Assembly: GCF_001426705.1 (NCBI RefSeq)
Contig: NZ_LMFC01000001.1
Span: 1,517,355 to 1,581,354, forward strand
DNA length: 64,000 nt
Reading direction: 5' to 3'
From: Cellulomonas sp. Root485
GTDB taxonomy: Bacteria > Actinomycetota > Actinomycetes > Actinomycetales > Cellulomonadaceae
Of this stretch, positions 43,075 to 50,354 are shown in pieces. A program made the translations under genes and the position numbers. A model generated the notes under the pieces. That model searched no databases. It saw only the letters and a list, made by a program, of their open reading frames with translations, and was not told the origin of the DNA. How positions within the stretch are numbered: the stretch's first letter is position 1; each line of letters starts with the position of its first letter.

Positions 43075-43122
43075 GGTGATGTCGTAGCGATCTCGACCGG
43101 CAACAGCGAGAGGACGGCCCGA

Positions 43123-43572
43123 ATGACGCAGGACCTGGAAGGGCTCGAGGAGACAGGCCCCATCGACTACATCGTGGTCGCCTTCCCGAACGCGCATTTC
43201 ACCGGTGAGGCATTCCCTCTCCTGGTCGACCTGGTGGAGCGCGGCATCATCCGCATCCTCGACCTGACCTTCATCCAGAAGGCGCAGGACGGTAGCGTCT
43301 CCGGGCTCGAGCTGAGCGAGCTGGCCGACGGCGGCGTCGACCTCACGATCTTCGAGGGCGCCTCGTCCGGCCTGCTGGGCGACGACGACATCTCGGAGGC
43401 CGCGAACGCGCTGGCCCCGGGGGACGCGGCCGGGGTGTTCGTGTACGAGAACGTGTGGGCTGCCCCGTTCGCCGTCGCGCTGCGGCGCGCCGGTGGCCAG
43501 CTCGTCGCCAGCGGACGCATCCCGGTGCAGGCGGTCATCGCTGCGCTGGATGCCATCGAACCCGTCGCCTGA
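43123..43572 (+). CDS. DUF6325 family protein
   Basis: The 149-residue protein begins with the family pattern GPIDYIVVAFPNAHFTGEAFPLLVDL and RILDLTFIQK, and includes PGDAAGVFVYENVWAAPFA. It resembles the wider DUF1269/membrane-associated group but has no clear membrane helix. Function is unknown. It is followed 22 bp later by a SHOCT protein, an arrangement I have seen for this family, suggesting a shared role. Confidence 0.85.
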   Translation: MTQDLEGLEETGPIDYIVVAFPNAHFTGEAFPLLVDLVERGIIRILDLTFIQKAQDGSVSGLELSELADGGVDLTIFEGASSGLLGDDDISEAANALAPGDAAGVFVYENVWAAPFAVALRRAGGQLVASGRIPVQAVIAALDAIEPVA

Positions 43573-43594
43573 AACCCCTGAGGAGGAGCTACCG

Positions 43595-43912
43595 ATGCCA
43601 GGACTGATCCGCGGGGTCGCCAGGACCGCCGTCATCGCCGGAACCGCCACGAGCGTCTCGAACCGGGTCTCCCGGCGACAGGCAGGACGCTGGGCCTCTC
43701 AGGACCAGCAGCAGCAGGCCGCGGCCGCACCGCCGCCGCCCCCGCAGTACGCGGCCCCGGAGCCGGCCTACGCGCCGCCGCCGCCCGCGGCTGCCGCGCC
43801 GGACATGGACGCCAAGCTCGCCCAGCTCGCCCAGCTCGGCGCCCTGCGGGACGCCGGCGTGCTCAGCGACATCGAGTTCGAGGTGCAGAAGAACCGCATC
43901 CTCACCAGCTGA
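43595..43912 (+). CDS. SHOCT domain protein
   Basis: The 105-residue protein has a basic N-terminus (GLIRGVARTAVIAGTATSVSNRVSRR), a Gln/Ala/Pro-rich middle and a C-terminal SHOCT motif (MDAKLAQLAQLGALRDAGVLSDIEFEVQKNRIL, in parts). SHOCT domains are short oligomerisation helices. ATG at 43595 follows AGGAGGAG. It is probably co-transcribed with the DUF6325 gene and ends at a shared terminator. Confidence 0.88.
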   Translation: MPGLIRGVARTAVIAGTATSVSNRVSRRQAGRWASQDQQQQAAAAPPPPPQYAAPEPAYAPPPPAAAAPDMDAKLAQLAQLGALRDAGVLSDIEFEVQKNRILTS

Positions 43913-43927
43913 CGCAGCCCCACGCAC

Positions 43928-43976
43928 ACGACGACCCCGGTCCGGCACGAGACTCGCGCCGGACCGGGGTCGTCGT
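43928..43976. terminator. Bidirectional terminator, 19-bp perfect stem
   Basis: ACGACGACCCCGGTCCGGC pairs perfectly with its complement around an 11-nt loop, between convergent SHOCT-domain genes. Confidence 0.9.
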
Positions 43977-43983
43977 TGCTACG

Positions 43984-44364
43984 TCAGGCGAGCGCCTTCG
44001 CCTTGAGCGTGGCGAACTCGTTCGCGTCGATGGCCCCGGAGTCGAGGAGGGCCTTCGCGTCGGTGATCTGGTCCGCCGGCGACTTGCCCGCCGCGACCGA
44101 CCGGATGTACTGGTCCTGAGCCGTCTTGGCCTCCACGAACGCACCCCGCTGCCGCTCGGCCATGCCCTTGCCCCGCGCGATGAGGTAGATCAGGGCGACG
44201 AGGTACGGCATGAAGACGAGCCCGATGACCCAGACCGCCTTCCACCAGCCGCTCAGGGCGTGGTCCCGGAACAGGTCACCGATGATCTGGAACAGGATGA
44301 CGAGGTAGACGAAGAACAGGAAGAACCAGACCAACATCCAGATCCACTGGCCGAGAGTGTTCAT
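43984..44364 (-). CDS. Membrane protein with C-terminal SHOCT domain
   Basis: The 126-residue protein has two membrane helices (about residues 6-28 and 42-62) in a PLDc_N-like arrangement (GWWKAVWVIGLVFMPYLVALIYLI) followed by a cytoplasmic helix and a SHOCT motif (ADQITDAKALLDSGAIDANEFATLKAKAL, in parts). ATG at 44364 is chosen because MNTLGQW matches where the first helix begins. It converges with the other SHOCT gene; the two proteins could interact through this motif. Confidence 0.88.
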   Translation of the reverse strand: MNTLGQWIWMLVWFFLFFVYLVILFQIIGDLFRDHALSGWWKAVWVIGLVFMPYLVALIYLIARGKGMAERQRGAFVEAKTAQDQYIRSVAAGKSPADQITDAKALLDSGAIDANEFATLKAKALA

Positions 44365-44472
44365 GGAACCGTCCTTGGTGCTGACCCCGCCTCTGCTGGG
44401 GGGCTCGTCATCCGAGGCTAACCACAACGGCACGCAAATCTGCCCGAATCGGTCGCGACACGGCCTCCGCGA

Positions 44473-45234
44473 TCAGCCGGCGAGGGCAGCCCGCAGGAAC
44501 GCGATGTCCTGCGCCTGGCTCTCCGCGGGCGTCTCGACGACGGCGTCGGAGCCGGCCTCCCGGACCACGTGCGCGATCAGCTCGGGCGGGATGGTGCCCG
44601 ACGCGAAGCCCGCGTGCCGGTCGCGCGCGGAGCCGTGCGGGTCACGCGAGCTGTTGGCGTGCACCAGGTCGACCTTCCCCGTGATGCTGCGCACGCGCTC
44701 GACGACGGTCTCCAGGTCCTCGCCGGCCGCCCACGCGTGGCACGTGTCGAGGCACAGCCCGACGTCGTACCCGCCGATCGCGTCCCAGAGCATGGCCAGA
44801 CCGTCGAGGGTCCGCGCGCACGCGTTCTCACCGCCGGCCGTGTTCTCGACCAGGATCTTCACCGGGAACGTCGCGCGCTCGAAGGTCTTGCGCCAGTTCT
44901 CGATGCCGACGGCGAGGTCGTCACCGTCGCCGACGTGGCCACCGTGCACGATGAGCGCCCGCGCGCCCAGACCCGCCGCAGCCGCCGCGTGCTGCGCGAT
45001 CATGTTCCGGCTCGGGATCCGGATGCGGTTGTTGGTCGACGCGACGTTGACCAGGTACGGCGCGTGCGCGTAGATGCCGAGCCCCGAGGCCACCAGTGCG
45101 TCCGAGTCCTCACGGGGAACCGGCTTCTTCCAGCCCTGCGGGTCGGCCAGGAACAGCTGGACACAGCCTGCGTCGACCTCGGCGGCGGTCGCCACCGGGT
45201 CGTCGCCACGCACATGGGCGCCGATGAGCACCAC
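44473..45234 (-). CDS. nfo: Deoxyribonuclease IV (endonuclease IV family)
   Basis: The 253-residue AP endonuclease is a TIM barrel with zinc ligands in GIYAHAPYLVN, LIVHGGHVG, LVENTAGGENA, GLCLDTCHAWAAGED, LVHANSSRDPHGSARDRHAG and VETP. It nicks abasic sites and some oxidised bases. GTG at 45234 is the first codon that gives the family start (VVLIGAHVRG); extra in-frame codons upstream are unlikely. It sits between a SHOCT gene and GH127 without clear operon partners. Confidence 0.93.
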   Translation of the reverse strand: MVLIGAHVRGDDPVATAAEVDAGCVQLFLADPQGWKKPVPREDSDALVASGLGIYAHAPYLVNVASTNNRIRIPSRNMIAQHAAAAAGLGARALIVHGGHVGDGDDLAVGIENWRKTFERATFPVKILVENTAGGENACARTLDGLAMLWDAIGGYDVGLCLDTCHAWAAGEDLETVVERVRSITGKVDLVHANSSRDPHGSARDRHAGFASGTIPPELIAHVVREAGSDAVVETPAESQAQDIAFLRAALAG

Positions 45235-45300
45235 GTCGGTCTCCCTCCGGTCGGGCACGCGACAGGCTAGACCGGACCGGTGACACACGCACGAGCGTGG

Positions 45301-47583
45301 TCAGTCCCCGGCGGCGGCCAGCAGTCGGATCCCCAGGAGACGCGGTGTGGACAGGTCGCCCGTGGCGTGGACCTCGACCGGGATCTCGACCTCGCGCACC
45401 GCTGGCGGAAGGTCGATCTCGCGGACGGTCCTCCGCGTGGCCTCCCCGGGCGGGAGCACGTCGTCGAGCACGACCTGACCCGCGACCCACACCCGGAGCG
45501 ACGTCGTGCCCGGGTCCCCGAGCCACTCGAGCTGGATCGACGAGGCTGTGCTGCGCCAGTCGAACAACGTCAGGCGGAGGTCCCGTGTGGTCGACCTCCA
45601 CCGCAGGTCGCCCGTGTGCCCCGTCGTCGAGCGTGCCCCGACCACGCCGTGGTCGACCTCGGGCTGCTGCTCGCCGAACGCGACCTCGTCCAGGGTGCGC
45701 GCCGCGAGGCCGAGCGACGCGCGGTCGACGGCGGCCAGCGCGGTGCGGCGCGCGGCGACGTCCCCGTCTCGCGCGAACGGCCACGCGGCGACGTAGCGCG
45801 TGTCGTGGAGCGTGGCGAACGGTTCGAGAGTGAGCGGGCTGCCCTCGACGTCCCTGACGGCGAAGGTGGTGCCGGTCCGGGTGATCGTCGCCGCGCTCTG
45901 CGGGCCGAGGACGGGAGCGTCGAGGAGCGGGCGCAGCGGGCCGGCGGCGATGTGGCCCATGCGCGTCGGCGCCGCGACGTAGTCCAGCGTGTCGTCCGGC
46001 ACGCGGTGCGCGAGGACGAGCGGACCCCACAGGACCTGCGCCCACGGACCACCGTCGGGACTCGGCTCGAGCCACGCACGCGCCGGCAGGTCCAGGTGGA
46101 CCGTCGTGACCCCCGCCCACTCGCGGTCGACGCGGAGCCGCCCCCCGGCCGGCACGGGTGCCTGCAGCTCGCCGTCCACCGTCGCGGATGCCGCACCGTC
46201 CACCCACGTCGGGACGCGCACGGCGACGGTGAACCGGACGGGTGCGGTCGTCTCGACCTCGATCGTGGCGCGCTCGCTCAGGGGGTAGCCGGAGCGGACA
46301 CGGACGGTGACGCCGCGGTCGCGCCACCGCGCCGTGGCGTCGAGGAGCAGGTTGACGCCGAGCTCATCGCCCGCCGTCGAGAACGCCAGCGCTCCGTGCC
46401 GGGTGTGCGTCTCGAGCCCGGTGCCGACGCAGCACCAGAAGCCCTCCTCCCGGGCCGAGTAGGTCCGGTAGTGGGCGGGGCGCATCGAGGAGAAGTAGAC
46501 GAACCCGCCGTACTCCGGGTGCTGTGTCGAGAGCAGGTGGTTGGCCAGCGCGCGCTCGGCGTAGGCGAGGTAGGCGTCGTCGCCGGTGGTGCGGAACAGC
46601 TCGGCGGAGAGCTTGACCATGTTGTAGGTCAGGCAGCTCTCTGGGCCCTCCCGGCTGGTGAACATGGTCTCGAAGTCGTCGGCGCGGTGGAAGTTCTCGC
46701 GCACGCTGGCGGCGCCGATCGCGACGGAGCGGCGTCGCGCGACCGACGTCCAGAACGTCTGCGCGGCGGTGCGCAAGCGGTCGTCGCCCGGTCCGGCGGC
46801 CAGCTCACGCTCCACGCGGTCGATGGCCGCGAGTCCCACGGCGACGGGCGCCTGTGTGTTGGCGTGCAGGCCGTCGAGGACGTCCCGGCCGTCGGCCAGC
46901 GGCTCGACGAGGTCCCGGGGCAGGAGCCGCCGCGCCGTGAGCAGATGACGCGGGTCGCCCGTCAGCGCCGCGACCTGCGCGAACGTCTCACAGAGACCGC
47001 CCGGCTCGGTCACGAGGATGCGCGCGACGTCCTCGTCGTCGAGGTCGGCGAGCACCGCGTCCCACCACCGGACGAGGTCGTCGAGCACGTCCCGAGCACC
47101 GGCGACCCGCGCGTGCGACGCGTCGACGAGCCCGGCGAACGTCTTGTGGAGGTTGTAGAGCGGGACCCAGCGGTCGTTGAGGTGGAACGTCGCCTCCCGG
47201 ATGTCACCGCTGCGCAGCTCGTCCCACAGGCGACGTCCGTCCGGGATCCCGCCGACGTACCCGGTCCCACCCGCCACCTGGCACTCGCGCAGGCCCGCGA
47301 CGAGCTGCTCGGCCCGCGCCCGCACCTGCTCGTCACCGGTCGACTCCGTCAACGTGGACAGTGCCGAGAGGACGTGCCCGGCCGTGTGGCCGTCCAGCCC
47401 CGTCGACTCCCACCCGCCGTAGGGTTCCGCCGCACGCGGCAGGCCGGCCTCGCGGAGGAACGGCGCCAGCAACCGGTCGACGGAGAGGCCGAGCAGCGTC
47501 TCGCGAACCCGGTCCTGCGCCCTGCGGAACAGCCCCGCGTCCAGGTCGACGTCGCTCAGAGCGAGGAGCTCGATGCTCGTCAC
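45301..47583 (-). CDS. GH127-like beta-L-arabinofuranosidase (DUF1680)
   Basis: This 760-residue intracellular glycosidase has an alpha-barrel with GWESTGLDGHTAGHVLSAL, HLNDRWVPLYNLHKTFAGL and the zinc/cysteine catalytic region (ESCLTYNMVKLS, then FWCCVGTGLETHTRHG), followed by beta domains. GH127 enzymes use a zinc-held cysteine as nucleophile to remove beta-L-arabinofuranose. There is no signal peptide, so it acts on imported oligosaccharides. The GTG start overlaps the CGNR regulator stop (GTGA), implying co-regulation. Confidence 0.9.
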   Translation of the reverse strand: MTSIELLALSDVDLDAGLFRRAQDRVRETLLGLSVDRLLAPFLREAGLPRAAEPYGGWESTGLDGHTAGHVLSALSTLTESTGDEQVRARAEQLVAGLRECQVAGGTGYVGGIPDGRRLWDELRSGDIREATFHLNDRWVPLYNLHKTFAGLVDASHARVAGARDVLDDLVRWWDAVLADLDDEDVARILVTEPGGLCETFAQVAALTGDPRHLLTARRLLPRDLVEPLADGRDVLDGLHANTQAPVAVGLAAIDRVERELAAGPGDDRLRTAAQTFWTSVARRRSVAIGAASVRENFHRADDFETMFTSREGPESCLTYNMVKLSAELFRTTGDDAYLAYAERALANHLLSTQHPEYGGFVYFSSMRPAHYRTYSAREEGFWCCVGTGLETHTRHGALAFSTAGDELGVNLLLDATARWRDRGVTVRVRSGYPLSERATIEVETTAPVRFTVAVRVPTWVDGAASATVDGELQAPVPAGGRLRVDREWAGVTTVHLDLPARAWLEPSPDGGPWAQVLWGPLVLAHRVPDDTLDYVAAPTRMGHIAAGPLRPLLDAPVLGPQSAATITRTGTTFAVRDVEGSPLTLEPFATLHDTRYVAAWPFARDGDVAARRTALAAVDRASLGLAARTLDEVAFGEQQPEVDHGVVGARSTTGHTGDLRWRSTTRDLRLTLFDWRSTASSIQLEWLGDPGTTSLRVWVAGQVVLDDVLPPGEATRRTVREIDLPPAVREVEIPVEVHATGDLSTPRLLGIRLLAAAGD

Positions 47584-48158
47584 GAGACGACGTCGCCGTG
47601 CCGGAGCGTCCGCTCGCCCGCCTGGCGGGCCCGGTAGGCGGCGACGTGCGCGCGGTTGGCGCAGCCGTTGACGTCGCAGAACCGGCGCGACCGGTTCCGG
47701 GACAGGTCGACGAGGACCGCGTCGCAGTCGTCGGCCTCGCAGCGCTGGAGCCGGTCGTACTCCGCGCTGCGTACGACGTCGGACATGGCCATCGCCGTCT
47801 CGACGAGCAGGACCGTCGCCAGCGGGGCATCCGGTGCGGTGCCGTGCAGGTGCCAGTCCAGGTCGTCGTGCCGGGTCAGGTAGGGCACCGCTCCCCCGCG
47901 CGCCAGCATCTCGTTGAGCACGCCGGCGGCCGTGTCGCGGTCCACGTCCCACAGCACCGCGATCTGCTCGCGAGCGTCACGCACGGCGGCCAGCTCGGCC
48001 TCGTCGCCGTCGTGCCGAGCCGTGTACCCCCAGCGTGTGTAGAACTCGGTGACGTCGTCGACCGTCGCCATGGCGTCGTGGCCGTCGCGCCGGCGGGCGG
48101 TGTTCACCATCTCGACGGCCGCAGCGATGCTCATCTCCGTGTCAGGTGCGAAAACCAC
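47580..48158 (-). CDS. CGNR zinc-finger (ABATE domain) transcriptional regulator
   Basis: The 192-residue protein has an N-terminal stress-response helical domain and a C-terminal CGNR-type zinc finger (RCEADDCDAVLVDLSRN, RRFCDVNGCANRAHVAAYRAR). GTG at 48158 is set by AGGAG at 5-nt spacing; earlier ATGs at 48176 and 48191 lack such support. It is divergent from an EamA exporter and coupled to GH127. Regulators of this type often sit next to DMT transporters, so autoregulation plus control of the exporter is likely. Confidence 0.9.
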   Translation of the reverse strand: MVFAPDTEMSIAAAVEMVNTARRRDGHDAMATVDDVTEFYTRWGYTARHDGDEAELAAVRDAREQIAVLWDVDRDTAAGVLNEMLARGGAVPYLTRHDDLDWHLHGTAPDAPLATVLLVETAMAMSDVVRSAEYDRLQRCEADDCDAVLVDLSRNRSRRFCDVNGCANRAHVAAYRARQAGERTLRHGDVVS

Positions 48159-48189
48159 TTTGACTCCTGTCGGCATCCTCGGTAGCGTC

Positions 48190-48214
48190 ATGAGCGTAAC
48201 GAGACTTCACTCAT
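48190..48214. promoter_or_regulatory. Inverted repeat in the CGNR/EamA divergent region
   Basis: ATGAGCG and CACTCAT form 5-7-bp arms separated by 11 bp, midway between the two divergent starts. It is a plausible operator for the CGNR regulator. Confidence 0.4.
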
Positions 48215-48240
48215 TACATCCTTCTGACGGGAGCACGGCG

Positions 48241-49206
48241 ATGTCCCAGACCGTCGCGTCGAACCGGTCTGTCGGCATCGTCGCAGGTCTCGTCGCCGCC
48301 GTAGCCTTCGCCACCAGCGGCCCGGTGGTCAAGCCGCTCCTCGCCGCGGGATGGTCCCCCGGGTCGGCGATCCTCGTGCGCCTCTCCGTCGCGGCCCTGC
48401 TGCTCGCCGGACCGGCCGCGTGGGCGGTGCGCGGACGCTGGCACGTGGTGCGCGACGAGTGGCGGACCATCCTCGGCTTCGGCGTCCTGGGCGTCGCCAC
48501 CGCGTCGACCATGTACTACCTGGCGGTCGACCGGCTCCCCGTGGCCGTGGCCCTGCTCATCGAGTACACCGGGCCGCTCCTGCTCGTCGCCTGGCGATGG
48601 GCCCGTGACCGGCAGGCACCGACCCGCGCCACCCTCGTCGGTGCCGCGCTCGCGACGGGTGGGCTCGTCTTCGTCCTCGACCTCACCGGCTCGCTGGAGC
48701 TCGACCCCGTCGGTCTCGTGTTCGCGCTCGTCTCCGCCGTCGGGAACGCCGGCTACTTCGCCTTCACCGGCCGCCCGTCGGCGCTCCCCCCGATCAGCCT
48801 GGCGGGTGCCGGGATGGCGGTCGGCGCGCTCACGGTCGCCGTCGTGGCCGCCGTCGGGGTGCTGCCGCTGGCGGCGCCGGACGTGCGCGTCGACCTGCTC
48901 GGGACGCAGGTGCACTGGATCGTGCCGCTGCTCGTCGTCGCAACCGTGCCGACCGCCTTCGCGTACGGCGTCAGCGCCCTGTCCGTGCGGCTGCTCGGCG
49001 AACGGCTCGCGTCGTTCCTCGCCCTGTCCGAGGTGCTCGTCGCCGTCCTGCTCGCGTGGGCGCTCGTCGGTGAGGCACCGCTACCCGTCCAGGCGGTCGG
49101 GATGGTCCTCGTGGTCGCCGGCATCGCACTCGTGCGGCGGGGGACCGCCGGCCCGACCGTGGTCCCGGTCGAGGCGCCCCGGGCCGTGGCGGACGCACGC
49201 GTCTAG
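48241..49206 (+). CDS. EamA family (DMT superfamily) transporter
   Basis: The 321-residue protein contains two EamA repeats with about ten membrane helices (VGIVAGLVAAVAFATSGPVVKPL at the start, ASFLALSEVLVAVLLAWALVGE near the end). Members export amino acids or other metabolites. ATG at 48241 is preceded by GGGAG. It is divergent from a CGNR regulator and may be derepressed by that regulator's ligand. Its substrate is unknown. Confidence 0.92.
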   Translation: MSQTVASNRSVGIVAGLVAAVAFATSGPVVKPLLAAGWSPGSAILVRLSVAALLLAGPAAWAVRGRWHVVRDEWRTILGFGVLGVATASTMYYLAVDRLPVAVALLIEYTGPLLLVAWRWARDRQAPTRATLVGAALATGGLVFVLDLTGSLELDPVGLVFALVSAVGNAGYFAFTGRPSALPPISLAGAGMAVGALTVAVVAAVGVLPLAAPDVRVDLLGTQVHWIVPLLVVATVPTAFAYGVSALSVRLLGERLASFLALSEVLVAVLLAWALVGEAPLPVQAVGMVLVVAGIALVRRGTAGPTVVPVEAPRAVADARV

Positions 49207-49208
49207 CG

Positions 49209-49607
49209 TCAGCCGACGAAGATGCAGAACGGGTGCCCCGCAGGGTCGGCGTAGACCCGCAGCGGCTCCTCGGGGTCGTCGGAGCGGTCGTGGAGCAGCC
49301 GAGCCCCCAGCGCGAGCGCCCGCTCGTGCTGGACATCGAGCGCCGCGACGTCCGGCACCGTCGTGTCCAGGTGCAGCTGCTGCGGGACGGGCCCCTCGGG
49401 CCACGTCGCCGCCGGCAGCGCATCGACCTGCTGGAACGCCAGCGGGATGCCACCGGGCGAGCGCAGCACCAGCCAGTCCGGCTCGCCGTTCCCCGGCTCG
49501 TCACCGGGCCGGTACTGAAGACCGAACAGCTCGCGGTAGAACTCCGCCAGCGCCCGGACGTCCGTCGCGTCGAGCACCACCTGGACGATCGTGGGGTACG
49601 TCGTCAT
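49209..49607 (-). CDS. VOC family protein
   Basis: The 132-residue VOC protein starts TIVQVVLDATDVRALAEFYRELFGL, contains HLDTTVPDVAALD and ends YADPAGHPFCIFVG, the form of actinobacterial glyoxalase-like domain proteins. It converges with the EamA gene with 2 bp between the stops. Activity is unknown. Confidence 0.88.
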   Translation of the reverse strand: MTTYPTIVQVVLDATDVRALAEFYRELFGLQYRPGDEPGNGEPDWLVLRSPGGIPLAFQQVDALPAATWPEGPVPQQLHLDTTVPDVAALDVQHERALALGARLLHDRSDDPEEPLRVYADPAGHPFCIFVG

Positions 49608-49673
49608 CCGCCAGCACCTCGCAGTCCGCGTCGTCGTCGCCGTCCGCCGGACATGATCTCGCCGGTGGACCTC

Positions 49674-49709
49674 GGCCGCATCCGGGCGCGGGGGCGCCCG
49701 GATGCGGCC
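49674..49709 (-). terminator. Terminator of the nrdDG operon
   Basis: Perfect 16-bp stem (GGCCGCATCCGGGCGC and complement) with a GGGG loop, 4 bp beyond the nrdG stop codon. Confidence 0.88.
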
Positions 49710-49712
49710 TCG

Positions 49713-50354
49713 TCAGCAGGCGGCGAGGGCCGACCGGTACTCGTCGGTCGTCCCGTCCGGCCGAGCCTGCTGCAGCACGTGCCGCCGGACCCCGAGCCCG
49801 GCGAGCACGTCGGTCAGCTCTGCGACGTCGTCCGGACCCATGACCGTCGGGTCCACGGTGGTCCGCACCTCGACGTCGACGCCGGAGTCGAGCACCAGCC
49901 GCAGCGAGGCGAACGTCGCCTCGGCGCTCGTCGTCGGCCCACCCACGCGGGTGATCGCACGGTAGAGCCGCACCGGTGCCTTCACGTCGAACCCCACCCA
50001 GTCGACCAGCGGCAGCAACGCCGACAGCCGGTTCGGGTACGCGCCCGACGTGTGCAGACCGACCCCGAACCCGGCCGCGCGCACCTCCGCCGCCGCCGCG
50101 ACGAGCGCCCGCTGCCGGGTGGGCTCACCGCCCGAGAACACGAGCCCGTCCAGCAGCCCGTGCCGGCGCGCGAGCAGGGCCAGCACGTCGCGCCACGGCA
50201 CCCGGCCCGGCGCACGCGGGTCGAGGATCGCGGCGTTGTGGCAGTACGTGCACCGCCACGGGCAGCCCTGGAGGAACGCCGTCGCGACGAGCCGGCCGGG
50301 CCAGTCGCACGACGACAGCGGCGTCAGCCCCGCTATGGCGAGCTCGGTCGTCAC
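49713..50354 (-). CDS. nrdG: Anaerobic ribonucleotide reductase activating protein (radical SAM)
   Basis: The 213-residue radical SAM enzyme has the cluster motif C-x3-C-x2-C in CPWRCTYCHN (about residues 31-39), the glycine-rich FSGGEPT and a partial TIM barrel. It cleaves S-adenosylmethionine to place the glycyl radical on NrdD. It starts at GTG 50354 overlapping the nrdD stop (GTGA). A strong terminator follows. The pair implies that the organism makes deoxynucleotides without oxygen. Confidence 0.94.
   Translation of the reverse strand: MTTELAIAGLTPLSSCDWPGRLVATAFLQGCPWRCTYCHNAAILDPRAPGRVPWRDVLALLARRHGLLDGLVFSGGEPTRQRALVAAAAEVRAAGFGVGLHTSGAYPNRLSALLPLVDWVGFDVKAPVRLYRAITRVGGPTTSAEATFASLRLVLDSGVDVEVRTTVDPTVMGPDDVAELTDVLAGLGVRRHVLQQARPDGTTDEYRSALAAC

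Noticed and set aside
42994..43100. Possible c-di-AMP or c-di-GMP riboswitch before DUF6325
   Set aside because: Conserved core elements of these classes are not present; only a simple hairpin is visible.
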